Shown: positions 1 to 12,990, counted from the first letter of the stretch. The stretch is 64,000 bases of DNA from Clarkia xantiana subsp. parviflora (GCA_036873135.1 JAPTYO010000007.1:9778763-9842762); one strand, 5' to 3'. Notes: a model not told the origin generated them from the letters alone. A program made the numbers and translations.

Positions 1-722
1 TAAAAAATTAAGTTAAATATATTTTTTAATCAAATCTCGAAACAAAAAAAATATATTTAAAAATGAAAATGGATTCAGGTGCTTCTAATAAGGACCAATG
101 TCCTACCCCTAAGAGCACTTCCGATGAACAAAACCCTTTAGTTCCAATTTTGAGCCACCTTACTTCTATATCGTCAATTATTATAAAAATATTAATTTGA
201 TATGTTTTTACTTAATAGTAAATGCAAATTTTATCTCAAATTTAATTATTATATAATATAAATATTATATATCATAAGGAGAAAGATTAAAATTTAAAAT
301 GCTATAACAAAATATAAAAAGTAAAAATGTCTATAAACAAGTTAAAACTGCAGATGTGCTGTGAAGGAGGTTGTTAATATGGAACCTAGTTTCAGAACTA
401 TTTTATATCCTTCAAAAAGTGTTTGTACTTATTTGTTTTATGATTTAGTCGGTGTAGCCGAGAATGGTCTTGTTAGAAACTCTTAGTTTGAGTTGTCTAT
501 CTCTCGTTTAAAAAAAAAGAAAAAAAAAGTTAGAAGTAAGAGATTAAAAAAGTATATGAATAACTACTGAAAGCAACAATATTTATCTTCACTTTTCACA
601 CCCAAGCAAACGGTGAGTTGAGACTTGGACACGGTGGTGGCCACTTGTCCTCTCGATAACATAACCATATTTTCATTGATTTTATTTCATTTTTAATATT
701 TGTCTAACAATATTTTTTCCTT
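1..722. other. AT-rich intergenic DNA
   Basis: No coding potential is visible on either strand: stops are dense and there are no family motifs. A purine-rich run lies near 510-530. Confidence 0.6.
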
Positions 723-1249
723 GGCATAATTATCAAATGCTAGCGCATGTTTGGGTTCATGAAAAAATTGTTAGTTCGCATTTATTTTCGGATAAATAGT
801 TAGTTTATGTTTTCTTAAGTGAATAAATAGTTTAGCTTCGTTCACTTTTCGACTATTTTTTAACGAAATCGGCACGTGCACGACATGTGTTGACCAAAAT
901 GCCACCCAACCATCATCTTCTAATATTATTGACATAAACTATGTATGTAATGTTTTATGTTAAATTAAATTATCCACATTCAAATCAAGTGATCACAATT
1001 AACAATGAATAGGTCTTTAGCATGTTGGTCTCTATAATATTAAAAGATGATTGGTTGGGACATTTTGGTCATTTTACAAATTATACGTCGTGTAAATGCC
1101 GATTTCGTTAAAAAAATAATAGTAAAGTAAACGTGAGCTAGCCATTTATTTACTTAGAAAAATCTAAGCTAATTATTTGTCCTAAAAAAAACGTGAGGTA
1201 ACAATTTGTTCGGGGACTTAAACATGGGCTAGCAATTTGATAATTAACC
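723..1249. mobile_element. Foldback MITE (long imperfect inverted repeat)
   Basis: The two ends are inverted copies of each other. The left end reads TAATTATCAAATGCTAGC and the right end, on the minus strand, reads TAATTATCAAATTGCTAGC. Matching arms continue inward through 'TTAACGAAATCGGCA' (near 859) and its complement (near 1095). There is no coding capacity. The flanks are T-rich, so no target duplication can be called. It resembles the element at 8253-8904 in its end motif. Confidence 0.6.
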
Positions 1250-4200
1250 GTTTTTTTCTTTGTTATTTCAGATTGTAACTAAAATATTGTTTATTTTTAT
1301 GTTTATTATAAAATGTGTTGTACTTATTCAGTTTTAACCTCTAAGAACTTTATTTGATTCATATATAAAATTTGAAATAATTTTTATAATCAAAGAAAAC
1401 TTGAGAGTGATTTTTGAAATTTAAAAAATAAAATCATTAAAGCAAAAGAAATAAGTGAACTAAGCAGCAGCTATCAAATTACTCAAACTAAGATATTAAA
1501 CTAGCAATTTGCTAAAAAAAATTAGCTACCATTTTCTATTTAAGCCTATAAAATTACTAGAAAATGGAAGGTGTTTTTTTAATAGACATAGTAAAGGACG
1601 AAAAGTATATATATTAAAATAATAAAAAACCATATGCAAGTAATCCGGATGAGTTATATAAAGATGATCCGGCAGTACGGAGACTAGACCAAGTTTAGGA
1701 CTTTAGTTTAGGTGGGTGTCGTGATTAGGCTATGGCTAGCTCCTAATTAACTAGGTTAGCTTCAATCCAATCATGACCACCTTGTTAATTATTAATTAAT
1801 TAATTAGACAACACGCCCCAGACTAGACGACCATCCGCCTAGCTAGCTCTACTGCATGCCCAGCCCAGCCCAGGTGAGGTGATATATACTATACATATCG
1901 GTTCGGTGCATGGTCACTGTTAATTCAATATATTATAATAAGTATCAATCATTTTGTTGCAGCTTGCAAGTTATTAATTAAACTCTGTGTGATGTGTATT
2001 GAGCTTCTTCATTCATTCCATTTCCCCAAGTTCAGTAATTATTATCTTACTGTTACACAGCCGCCCCCAACCCTTCAACCCCAATAGCATCCCATATCCT
2101 CTGTCTGCCAGGTATTCTACTTTCGTTTGACAACCGTATATATATAATATAAATTTGAGATATTTAAATATTTTGCTAACAGGTAAAGTAAAGCTTCTAG
2201 TAAAGTATTTACTTTTTATTTTCTTATAAAAGTTCATGTTTATTTTCAGAAATGATCAACTTTATATATAATAATTCAACGTACTGCATTAAAAAGTAGT
2301 GTAATTCAACGTATTATGATTCGTTTAAGTGTATTTTTTTTGTTAGAAAATAAACAAATCTGCTAAAATAAAATATAATAAAATACAAATAAAAAATAGA
2401 AAAAATAATATTATTAAAAGTATCAAAAGTTATTGAAAATTACAAATATTCCACCTAATTTAAAGGAGAGATAAATGTTATCTATAAACTTAATTACTGA
2501 GAAAAATAATATATATTTTCACATCTCATCTATCTTTAGCAAATGATTTTTTTTAATAAGACTAGGATAAAATATAATAATAATAATATAAATAATGCTT
2601 AAGAATGGAAGGAAGTGAGAAGCAACAAAGACATGCAACAAAATCTCTGGAAAACGACGTGGAAATTGAATGGATTGAAAGTGTAACCACAAGTAAAAAT
2701 GATTGCCTATACTCTACAATTTATTAGCTAGAGAGATGGTCATGGTACTGGTAGAGTTATTTTAGCCTATCGATACAGTCTATCACCTCTAATCATCCTG
2801 TATTATTAGTACATTCGTAATTTATGATCACAATTTCTATTTCACTTTATTTTATACAGTCGCCATCTAATCAACATGTCATATAAAGTAACGGTGATTA
2901 AAAGTTGACCATGACATTTTAATAATATCTATCATGTTCAACTCTTGTATTTATTGTTGTATTATCATGTTTCGTTTTTTTCAATATTTAAGTAAAATTA
3001 AGATATATGAGAATTAAAAAAATAAAAAATATGATGTGATGGAAGAAAGTAAAGCCCAGTAAGATAAGTTGGAAAAATAAATAAATTATTTCAATGCAAA
3101 AAGTTAATAGACTATATATGTATATATATTATATACACATAATATAGTTGTCATTAGAAAATTAATGCACTGTAAATAAATAGTAAATACCTCCTTAATC
3201 CTCACTCTCCTCTGCAGACTCCTCTAATTCCATCCAAATTTAATTACAGTAAGTTTATATAACTATTATTTTCTCAATGTTGAAAATCACGTTTCAATTT
3301 TTATATTGTGAGTCGCAACAATGTGTAGTTTAAAATTCCTAAGATGAGTTTTTTATTATAAAAAATAAGTATTATATGTATATTAAATAGTAGAATAAGA
3401 TCATTATTTTCAATATGAACGTGGACAAACTTATAGCAAGAACAGTTAAGTATAACTGTATAAGTTACTCTGAGGATGAACAAGTCCTCCTAACGATGAT
3501 TCGTTCCAAATAGAGAGACCATCTATTCTTCGTATGCGCATGTAAGTACATTTGTAGCTAGCTACTAACTTTAGGTATGAAAAGCGACCGATTCAATCTC
3601 AAATTGAATAAACTAGGTATTTATAATGCGCCAGGACCGATATTTAATTTATACAAATGGTGTTAATATGTTATATATATAAATTGTCTGTTCTTAATTT
3701 ATAATATGCGCTATGATTCAGTATGAGTAAAAAAATTGATCTCAATATCCTTTTACCCAATTATTTGTTTTTAATATATGAATAATTTTTTAATGATACA
3801 GTTATAAAAAAAATTTAGGTTTCTCAATACTTTGAGTTTACTACTTGATGTGTTTATATACATATTGTTAGACATATATCAATCGCATGCTCAATGAGCT
3901 TGTTCGAGTTCATAATTCACATACTTTTCCTGAACTAAATTCTGATGATGCTATTTGCACAATTTCGACACAATCCCCACATATCAATCAAATATTATTA
4001 ATAAAAAAATTAGTATTATATTGAGTGTAAAATTTAAGATATTATACAGATATCCCAATCAATATGCATAATTTATATATACTTATCAAGATTAATGAGA
4101 GTGAACCCACATTCAAGATTATTAAAGTTCACTAAAACTATTAGAATATGAAGAATGTGAATTAGTATACTAATCAAGTTTAATTAATAAACCTGTAGAA

Positions 4201-5660
4201 AAAATGTGAGATTAAATAAATGAATGAAAAATACTCGTAACATATGAATAAGTTACAAACCCAATTAACAACCAATTAAAATCTTAGTTAGTGACATGGT
4301 AAAAATCTTGTTCAGTTACCTAGTCGGCATTCCAATTAGGATATAATATAGATAGATGTCCCTCTAAATTGATGCAGATTCAGATCTCATACCCCACTCT
4401 TCGTGCCCCGGATCGTGTCTCACGTTAAGATTTTGACTCGTGTCTTAAATTTAATATTTTCTTTTTAGGGTTCACTAATCTCAATAGTGTTTTAGAAAAA
4501 AAATCACAAAATTAATTACACATATAACACGTGTCAAGATCTTAACAATAATGCACGATCTGAAATATAAAAACTGAGACAGAAAATCTATATCCAATTA
4601 ACATACATTGATGCAAGTTTTTATCTCTATCTCTATTTTCTGATCAGTTCTGACTAAGCGTTAATATAAATTCATTTAGAAGTTTTTTTTTTTTGGGTGA
4701 AAAAATTCACTGAGAAGTTAGTTGACCAACAAAGTATTTGTAACAAGTGTTTTATTCATATGAATTACATTGCAGCGAATAAATATACAGAAAAGTATTA
4801 TAATATTACATCTCTATATTTATTTGTAGTTAATATAAATTTATTATTTAACTGAATTTATTATTTTTCTAATCTTTAATATAACAATAACAGAACAAAC
4901 TATTAAATTGTTAATAAACAAATTATTACAAAGAAAATATGAGCTATAATTTTTTTTTTATAAAAAGAAACCTTAAACCCTAAATTCAAAATTTTAGTTA
5001 CTAAATTGTTCAAAACAAAATTCTAACTAGCAATTTGTTTGAATGTTGGAACATAAATTACTAATTTTGTAAAATAAAAATCACTTTACAATTTATCCAT
5101 AAAAAATTATAAGCTAGCAAATTATTTATAAAATAAAAATTGAGCTGATAAATTTTTCAAAACAAAACTTCAACTATTTATTGAAGCAACACGAGTTATC
5201 AATTTGTTCAATAAAACCAATTAGCAATTTATTCAAGTGTGAGTGTTAGAAATTTGTGATTACCCAACAATTTATTTATATAAACTAAAAAAAAATGAAA
5301 TTGAGAGAAATCGGAACAATTTATATTTCATGTGTAAGATAATGCTTTTTGAAGTTCTTATCCTCTTCATATTTTTGTAAATTCAGTATCGGCGTAAATA
5401 GTGAATATTAAAGGGTTTAAGTTTGCATGCAGAAAACTATTATTTATTTTATTATGTTGGAATATTAAAGTATATATTAATTAATTATATTAACTATTAA
5501 GTGACTTAGGATTTAGGAATATATATAGAGATTAGTTTAGAGAATGGCCTGGCAGCAAAAGGAAGAGATGTTTGTTTGATCAAATAAAAAAAGGAAGAGA
5601 TGATGATTACCTCTCTGATCGTATTATCGATTATCACAACCGACTCTTTCTATCTGCTCT
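1250..5660. other. Long AT-rich intergenic stretch
   Basis: About 4.4 kb with no supportable gene. It holds degenerate copies of the 'TAGCAATTTG' motif shared with nearby foldback MITEs (near 1500 and 4990-5270), and a MITE at 4352-4617. Short reading frames here show no family features. Confidence 0.6.
4352..4617. repeat. Degenerate MITE (GATCGTG family)
   Basis: Imperfect inverted arms: GATCGTG, GTTAAGAT, TTGAC and CGTGT occur in that order near 4410-4445 and inverted near 4530-4563. Outer arms 'TTGATGCA' occur in both halves. A second member of the family lies at about 30280-30475. Confidence 0.4.
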
Positions 5661-5670
5661 GCTATATATG
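5661..5670 (+). promoter_or_regulatory. Possible TATA box of the MEI2-like gene
   Basis: CTATATATG lies about 135 bp before the start codon and is followed by a strongly CT-rich leader (5690-5795), the usual look of a plant core promoter and 5' leader. Judged from pattern only. Confidence 0.3.
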
Positions 5671-5797
5671 CTCTACTCTATACTCTTCTCCTACTGCTAC
5701 CTCTGCCATTCTCTCTGCTTTAAACTACTAGAAGAAGAGGAGCAACTTCTCTCTCTATCTCTAGTTCTCTCTCTATCTCTACTTTTCTCCGCTAGAA

Positions 5798-7658
5798 ATG
5801 GCTGCAAGCAGCGACGAACGCCGTTTAAACCCAGCAGCGCCTGAGTTCTTCCCCACAAACCCTAACTTCCGACGCCACGTCTTCCCACTGCTACAGCCCC
5901 TCTTGTTCCGGCTGCCGCCGCTACCACCTCCATCTCCACATATTCTTAGCCCTTCTTACTGGCCGAGGCCGGCCGGTAGATATCCCACCAGGCCGGTAGA
6001 AATTTTCAGAAGCAGGCAGGTGACCGGCGGCGGAAGCAACCGGCGGATGTCGGGCGGCGGGCGAAACCCTCCTCCTCCACGGCCGCCGAGAATGAGGACT
6101 TTGAGTTGGGTGCCAAGATCAAGGGTGATGATGGAAAAGGAGAAATCATCGGCGGCGGATGATGAAGTGTACAGCAGGATCGTGGAGCACCGAGATTATC
6201 ATCATCCAGGATTTAGAAAAGAGAGACGCAAGACGCCTCTAAAGCCAGGACACTCCACAGTCATGATCTGCAATATTCCGAACAAGTACACGTATATATC
6301 TCTCCCTTTTTATCTTACCGAACAGTCCTTACATGCATAAATATGAATATGATGTTCTTCATTTCTTCTGTAGATAGATTTTTTTTTTTTTTTGAATTAG
6401 GGTTTGCTGTTGAAATTGATTATATAGGCGGAAAATGTTAATGGAGTTCCTGGATGAACACTGTATCAAGGAGAACAAGAAACTCCTGGATAATCAGCCT
6501 GATCATGGTTCTAGTTCAAGAGCTGATGGAGATATATCAGCCTATGATTTCCTATACTTGCCATTTGACCTCAGGTATATATATAATTAATATGAATTAG
6601 AAGAGTGTAATTAATTAAAGGTTATATATATGATGATGATGTTGTTTAATGAGTGAATGAATGAATTATGCAGTAGAAAGCTGAATCTGGGATATGGTTT
6701 TGTGAACTTTACAAACCCAGACGCTGTTGAGAAGTTCAAATGGGCTTGTCACAACAAGTTATGGCAGCACTGCGGTTCCCGCAAGATCTGTGAGCTTGCA
6801 GCAGCATCATTGCAGGTCTCAACTGACTGACTCCAATTACTTAAATTCATTTCCAGACAGAGATTTGATCTTTGAATTTTATGTTATTAAACTACCTAGT
6901 TAATTATAATTGACAGAAACAACTATGAAATGAAAATGAAGAGGTAATTAATTATTGAACTATATATATATAGCTAATTCTGAAATGGGAAATTGCCACA
7001 TGGCATACATGCATATTTAAGTAAGCTGAATAGATAAGCTCTCTTATTAGAGCACTTGGTTAAAGACTATTTTGGTTCTGAATTTAAGCTATATTACTAC
7101 CAAATTACTTCAAATGTATTTACTTTCTTTAATGGCAAAGACACATTTATACAATATATATAAATAAACTATTAAATTATGGAGATATAGTAAATAAATT
7201 AATAAATTATGAGTAGATAATAAAAAGTTAGAAATGTTTATGGACAACTTAGAAAAGATAATAAACATTAATGAGATAGATAGTATAAAGTTGGAAATGT
7301 TTATGAACAATAATGACAAATTAGTGATAAAATATCTTTATTCTCTTCTTACATAAATAAATCCAAAATATGCGTGTTGTAAATGCTCTTAATTCCCATT
7401 TAGGGTTATGTTGAATTAATTCAATAGTTTGAATTTTGCACTTTATATGTATATATATATATATACATACAGGGGAAAGAGGAACTGATGAAACACTTTG
7501 CAAAGGTTGGGTTTGCTTGCGACGAAGAGGAGTTCCTTCCGGTTAGTTTCAGTCCGCCTGGGCGTGGCTCCGGGATGCCCGTTTCCCAGACAACTGTAGG
7601 CATTCTTATGAAGAAGAAGAAGAAACCACCAACATCATCTTCGACTCTCCCAACTTAA
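5798..7658 (+). CDS. MEI2 C-terminal RRM-only-like protein (Mei2-like family)
   Basis: RNA-binding protein of the plant Mei2-like family, short MCT/TEL-type class. Exons are 5798-6291, 6428-6574, 6674-6815 and 7473-7658; every junction is GT-AG and the frame stays open, giving 322 residues. Residues 10-19 (LNPAAPEFFP) match the PAM2 motif that binds the MLLE domain of poly(A)-binding protein. A proline-rich linker follows. The RRM3-type domain runs from about residue 150 to 285: 'VMICNIPNKYT' with 'KMLMEFLDEHC' across the first junction, then 'YDFLYLPFDL' and 'GYGFVNF', then 'FLPVSFSPPGRG'. These motifs are diagnostic of the Mei2 C-terminal RRM. Plant homologues act in meiosis or in shoot and leaf timing; the exact role here is inferred. 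The start is the first ATG after the CT-rich leader and leads directly into the PAM2 motif. Confidence 0.9.
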
Positions 7659-8252
7659 TTAATTAGGATATATATATATCTTCATTTATGATCCAGGATT
7701 ATTAATTAGTTTGTTCCTTGTTAACTAATTAATACCTCCGGATCATAAATAATATATACTCCATCCATGTCACCATATAAATAGACTACTCAAATATATG
7801 TATGTATGTATGCTATCTAGAGTGTGCACTAGAGCTAGTTGCTATCCTAGGCGGCCAGCCATCTCTTATGTGTAGTATCATCTATCTTTTGGACTTTGTT
7901 GTGTGAGCAGCGCCTAATCTGGGCGATCTCAAATAATAGAAGTTCAAGTATAATTCTCCAAATATCACTTTTCTACATTTTGGAATTAGAATAATAATAT
8001 CTCTAGTTGAACTAAAGTTATTAATTCGGATTTCTCATTCGTCATTTGAACCCACCTAATGCCTAATCGATTGTTAATAAAGATAATTAATGACCTAAGC
8101 ATCATGTACATAATTAAAATCTGATAATGATTTTATGACCACATTATACAAACAGTGTACATATATTAAAAGTAGGCAGAAGCTTATATACTTGAGGCCT
8201 GAGGGTGTATTCTTCTTATAATTTAACGATTTGTAATATATCATAATTAATA
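7659..8252. other. 3' flank of the MEI2-like gene, no gene
   Basis: AT-rich. It presumably contains the 3' untranslated region and polyadenylation site, but no single AATAAA can be assigned with confidence. Confidence 0.5.
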
Positions 8253-8904
8253 GGGTTAATTAGCAAATTGCTAGCTAAATTTTAGATGAATATGCAATTT
8301 GCTTGCTAGACTTTTTTTCGTAGCAAATTGTTAGCTAAACTTTCTATATTGTGCAAAAAGCTAGCTCCATTAATTTTTCCGTTAGTTTTGGATGTAAAAT
8401 ATTTTCAAATATTGCTAAAAACACACTAAAGTTTTAGTATGATAATATATAAATACATGATGTTTTATATAAAATCAAAATAATAAATGTTAAAAAAATA
8501 TATTAAAAAAAAAAACGCACCTTAAAAATGTAAAAAATTAATTTATTAAAATATTTTTAAAAATTCTATAAAAAATACAATTTTAAAAATATTTAATTTT
8601 TTGAACTTTGGGATTATATGTTTAACTTATATATATTTTTTGTATATATAATTATAAATTTTATTCGAAATTTATATTTACGTTTATATAAAATTTGATG
8701 TTATTTTACAATAATAGTAAAACTTTAGGGTATTTTTAGTAATTATAGAAAGTATATTCCGTCCAGAATTAACGAAAAAATTGACGGAGCTAGCAAATTA
8801 CATATTAGCGAAAGCTCAGCTAGCGATTTGCTACAAAAATAAATTCGGCTAACAATTTACACTTTCACAAAAAGTTCAGCTAGCAATTTAGTAATTAACC
8901 CTAA
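8253..8904. mobile_element. Foldback element, probable Mutator-like MITE
   Basis: Non-coding 652-bp element with long inverted arms starting GGGTTAATTA at the left and ending TAATTAACCC at the right. Repeated 'TAGCAAATTGCTAGCT' motifs lie along both arms. The 9 bases on either side (TAATTAATA at 8244-8252, TAATTAATT at 8905-8913) match at 8 of 9 positions, consistent with a Mutator-type 9-bp target duplication. The flanks are low complexity, so the duplication is weaker evidence here than in the elements at 20663 and 57179. Confidence 0.6.
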
Positions 8905-8913
8905 TTAATTAAT

Positions 8914-9907
8914 AATATCGTTACCTACATTTTCTAAGGGAGTAGTAAGGCTAACTGAGGAGAAAGATATAGTTAGTTCTCAAATTCAAGTATTGATTGG
9001 ATATTTCTTTTCTTTTGGCCAAAACTAATTATCTGCATTTATTATCGGGATTGGGCTGTCTCGCATATCACAGCAAAGCAAAATGTAATTTAACAGTATT
9101 TTTTGTATCAATTAATGGTACTTTACTGGTGCCCTTATTAAACTAATGACACATCACTGAAACGTTTAAGAATGCGGCGTCGGTAGGATTTTAGTGGCAC
9201 TTTTTGTAAGTGCTGTACATTCTGAAAGTGTGGCTAAACTATGCAGTTAAAATGATTTTCTACTTTGAGATAATAATATTTTTTTTAAGAATACGAGTCG
9301 TAGAAATGTAAGTTTATATTTATATGTTAAAGTATCATAAATAACTAAATGTATGAAAGTACATAGATGTAATTATGCAAAAGAAATACGAAAATAATAA
9401 GTATACTTTCATTAATACCTTATAACATATTTTTAATAAAAGATAAGAGCCCATCTGACATGATGAACAATTGTTGTGGATTCGTGAGAATTGGCTGGTC
9501 AAATGAATTGGAAATTTTAGATTTTATGGTTTGAGAAATGTAAAAGAGAAATAGATATCGATGGGGTCTAAGAATTTTTAGTATTATTAAATCACTAATG
9601 ATTGTTAAATTTTTATGACTTAAGACTAGGTTTTGGGTCAATAGAAGTTGATTCGTATCACAAATTACAATTCATTAGAAAAATTTTGTGGCTTTCGTTA
9701 ATATTTGTATGTTTGACATAATTGATTAGATTTGAACAATTTTAAATAAATAATTGTAATAAATATAGAAATACGTTTCTACCCGTTTAAAGACATTACT
9801 CATGTTTCTACTCAGAAAACGAGTATGATTACTTTGTAACTCATTTTTTAAGGTGAATATGTAAATTGTCAATTTTTGTGTTCTATAAAAGAGTTTTTAA
9901 CTGCGCA
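8914..9907. other. Intergenic DNA with decayed repeats
   Basis: No gene. A stretch near 9120-9240 carries 'AGTGGCACTTTTTGTAAGTGC', reminiscent of CACTA-type MITE ends. 9431-9690 is a diverged copy of 18840-19045. Confidence 0.45.
9431..9690 (+). repeat. Dispersed repeat, left copy
   Basis: Shares ordered blocks with 18840-19045: 'TTGGTCAAATGAA'-like, 'GATGGGGTCT', 'AGTATTATTAAAT', 'AAGACTAGGTTTTG', 'ATCACAAATTACAAT'. Both copies are in the same orientation and they flank the young LTR retrotransposon. They are visibly diverged, so they are older than that insertion. Identity of the family is unknown. Confidence 0.55.
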
Positions 9908-9912
9908 GCCGC

Positions 9913-10768
9913 TGTTGCGTCCGGGACGAACGAGGTCACGAGGACGCGTCTGTGGTTGTGCGGGTGTGACCCTTCCGACGGAGGTTGTGACCCGGCAAGG
10001 TTGTGACCCGGCAAGGTTGTGACCCGGCAAGGTTGTGACCCGGCAAGGTTGTGACTCGGCGAGGTTGTGACCCGGCAAGGTTGTGACCCGACAAGGTTGT
10101 GACTCGGCGAGGTTGTGTGTTTCGAGCGTCGGATCCTGCGCAAAGGACCAATGCTAGCACGGAGAGGGGGGGTGGTGCTAGCGGAGCCCTCTCCGATGCC
10201 TAAGTTACTATAGTGGCAAAAGGGTAATTTCTAGAGAGAGAGAATTCTAGAGAGAAGTCAGAGCTCAAAATACCAAAGTTGGGCAAATGAGAGTGTGTGT
10301 GAAAATGGGTGGCCAAGGTCTCCTATTTATAGGCTTCCTTGAGACCGGACCCGGTTTTATAGCGGTTTGACGACGGTCCAAGAAAACAAGCGGGAACCGT
10401 TGTCCATATTGGTAATGTATGAACTTGACTTCTCTACACGTAACGGAGATCGCGGACACGGTAATCGCGGATACGGCAATCGCGCAATACCCGTGGCGCA
10501 ACTCGGACCTCGTCGAAATTGGGCAATTCGGCGAGGTCCGGATTGCGCAATCCGGAGGTCCGGATTGCAAGCAATCCGGTCCGGGTTGCAAGCAATCCGG
10601 ACGTCTGGATTGCAAATGCAATCCGGATGTCCGGTCCGGTCACGCGTAAATGCGTTTCCGGACCGTTTTGACCCCTTGGGAGACGTTTTTCGAGACGAGA
10701 TGTACTTTTTGACGTGTTTGCAAGGCCCGAAGCATAAATACGAACCCGAATTGGACATTTATCCATCA
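9913..10768 (-). repeat. LTR (3' LTR of the element)
   Basis: 856 bp, bounded by GCCGC on the left and the polypurine tract on the right. It contains a 16-bp minisatellite (9983-10118), a TATA box on the minus strand (10322-10332) and a palindrome-rich block of CAATCCGG/CCGGATTG (about 10537-10640). Confidence 0.95.
9983..10118. repeat. 16-bp minisatellite in the LTR
   Basis: About 8.5 copies of GGTTGTGACCCGGCAA with CT and CG variants. The same array is at 17882-18017 in the other LTR with the same variant order. It explains the repetitive reading frames seen here (HNLAGSQPCRVTT), which are not genes. Confidence 0.9.
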
Positions 10769-10785
10769 CTTGCCCCCGAGTCAAG
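10769..10785 (-). other. Polypurine tract
   Basis: On the minus strand the sequence immediately before the LTR is ACTCGGGGGCAAG, a G-rich purine run in the correct place to prime plus-strand synthesis. It confirms the minus orientation of the element. Confidence 0.7.
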
Positions 10786-12191
10786 TAACGGTTTAGAACC
10801 TTTCTTGACTCTATTTTAAGCTAGGATATTTGTCCAATTTGAGTCTGACGCTAACCTTTCAATTTTGATCGTCGGTCGGACGTAGGAATCTTGATTTCGT
10901 CCGTCGTTTGGCTTTCCGTCCGAATGTTTTTATTTCCTGTTATCATGGTTAGTGCAATAGGAAATGTATATGTGCGAACATGATCACCGTCGGGGACGCG
11001 AGCAAACAGTGATGCACTTATGCGAAAATGCGTCTATCAACATGTATGCACGAATAATGGACGTGGCAAGATCGTAAATACGTAATGCAAGAAAATAGAA
11101 ATCATATGTGTCTAAAATGACTAAGTGATTTCCAAATCATGAATCATGCGACCGTGACGTGCGAATGATGTCAAGATAAGTACGAGAGTAGATATCTTAA
11201 GAGGAGAGGATAGAGTATACCGTAGGGGTTTAGTCTTGTGTGTAGGTGAACTAATCCTTTGATCCTTATCCACAAACCATCTTCTTAGGGATTAGTAAAT
11301 ACACATATTCTCACTTATCCTTCCAACACCTTGGGAGTTCACCATTTCAATCCATTTGCAGGTAATTCACTCACCCTTTCCCGGAATTATCTTTGTGTTC
11401 AAAGTTTCTTTGCCGTCGTGGAGCTTAGATACGTTTTGACAGTTTCGAGTCTGATTTTTTGCTTGTTTTTGGAAATTGACACCACCATTCGACTCGGCTC
11501 GTCACAAGGATTCCAGCGCCGCCTTCGGAGCCGCCAGAAGACCTCCCACGCGCCCTCACGCGCCGCCGCGAGTGGAGTGGCTTCGCCGGAGCGTGTGGCC
11601 CACGCGCCGCCTTCCCGGGCTCGCCTCGTTTCGGTCCACACCTTCCCGGAATCGTCTCGACGAGGGGAGTCCATTGGAATATCTTTCGTCACGTTTTGAG
11701 GTAGTTTGGAAACCCAATTTTAAAAGATAGCTTCGACTTGACTTTGGATGTTGCCGGATTGTTGTTCGTTTGAGCTATTTTTCGTTGTCGGTGTATGGAA
11801 CTGCTTGTTGATGCTTGTATGTTGAATAATTGCTGATTGATTGCCGTTACTATCATCGTTAGTTCATAACTTAGATGATCTTCACTCCCGTAGGTAGTTG
11901 AGGTAGAATTCCCCGTTCGGACATAGTGCCCCCGTGTCTTTGTGTAAGAGTTTTTGGTCGGTATGCATAATTTTTCTTCTTGGCGGGTTTTTTGGTTGAC
12001 GGGGATTGTTCAATAACTTTAGGCATAGTCACTTGTTGTCTTGACGCCTTAGAGAAAAATTTCCCTTATGCGTTGCCACGTGTGATCCTTGGCGTTTGTC
12101 GCGTTAATCCCGCTGTTTGCATGATAGCTCCTTAAGACGTTAATCCCTTTTTTGGTACGTACCCATTTTACTATGCGCGTGGAACTTGGCT

Positions 12192-12317
12192 ACGTGCGTT
12201 GATGTTGATACGCGCGTTGATGTTGATACGCGCGTTGATGTTGATATGCGCGTTGATGTTGATACGCGCGTTGATGTTGGTACGCGCGTTGATGTTGGTA
12301 TGCGCGTTGATGGTTGA
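12192..12317. repeat. 18-bp tandem repeat, about 7 copies
   Basis: Unit ACGCGCGTTGATGTTGAT with small variants (TATGCGCG, TTGGT). A short relapse of the same unit occurs at 13008-13035, after the 66-bp array. Confidence 0.9.
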
Positions 12318-12488
12318 GCGTCAGGAATAAACTGTTGGTTATCGCCTGCAAATATGCTAAATCACTTAGAAAATATTTAAACGATATCTAATGTTTGTTA
12401 CCATAGATGTCGTCGTATGAGCCTTGTCGATGAGCGTCGTAGGTGTGCTTAGGGGACATAGCTACTCGTTGTATGCAATCCATCTTTG

Positions 12489-12990
12489 TTGACATGTACG
12501 TGCGTACATAGAAATACTTAGAAAATATTCTCCCTTTGTTGACATGCATCCTCGTCGACATGTATGTACGTGCATGGAAACACTTAGAAAATATTTTCTC
12601 ATTGTCGACGTGCATCCTCGTTGACATGTATGTACGTACATGGAAATACTTAGAAAATATTTTCTCCTCGTCGACGTGCATCCTTGTTGATATGTATATA
12701 CGTACATGGAAACACTTAGAAAATATTTTCTCCTCGTCGACGTGCATCCTTGTCGACATGTACATACGTACATGGAAACACTTAGAAAATATTTTCTCCT
12801 CGTCGACGTGCATCCTTGTCGACATGTACATACGTATATGGAAACACTTAGAAAATATTTTCTCCTTGTTGACATGCAACCTTGTCGACGTGCATCTTCG
12901 TCGACATGTATGTACGTACATGGAAACACTTAGAAAATATTTTCTCCTTGTTGACATGCATCCTTGTCGACATGTATGTACGTACATGGA
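12489..12990. repeat. 66-bp tandem repeat, about 7.5 copies
   Basis: Each unit contains 'CTTAGAAAATATTTTCTC', a perfect inverted 'GAAAATATTTTC' core, followed by a GTCGACRTGCATCC segment and 'GACATGTAYRTACGTA'. One unit carries an extra 18 bp (near 12870-12890). Because 66 is divisible by three, every frame stays open and yields spurious repeat proteins on both strands. Confidence 0.9.

Noticed and set aside
9869..10160. Repetitive HNLAGSQPCRVTT-type proteins
   Set aside because: Artefact of the 16-bp LTR minisatellite; identical frames appear in the second LTR.
10367..10819. Arg-rich open frames through the LTR palindrome block
   Set aside because: Both strands are open because of CAATCCGG repeats; no conserved motif.
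12192..12990. Regularly spaced repeats as a CRISPR-like array
   Set aside because: Repeats are head-to-tail tandem units without unique spacers, inside a plant retrotransposon.
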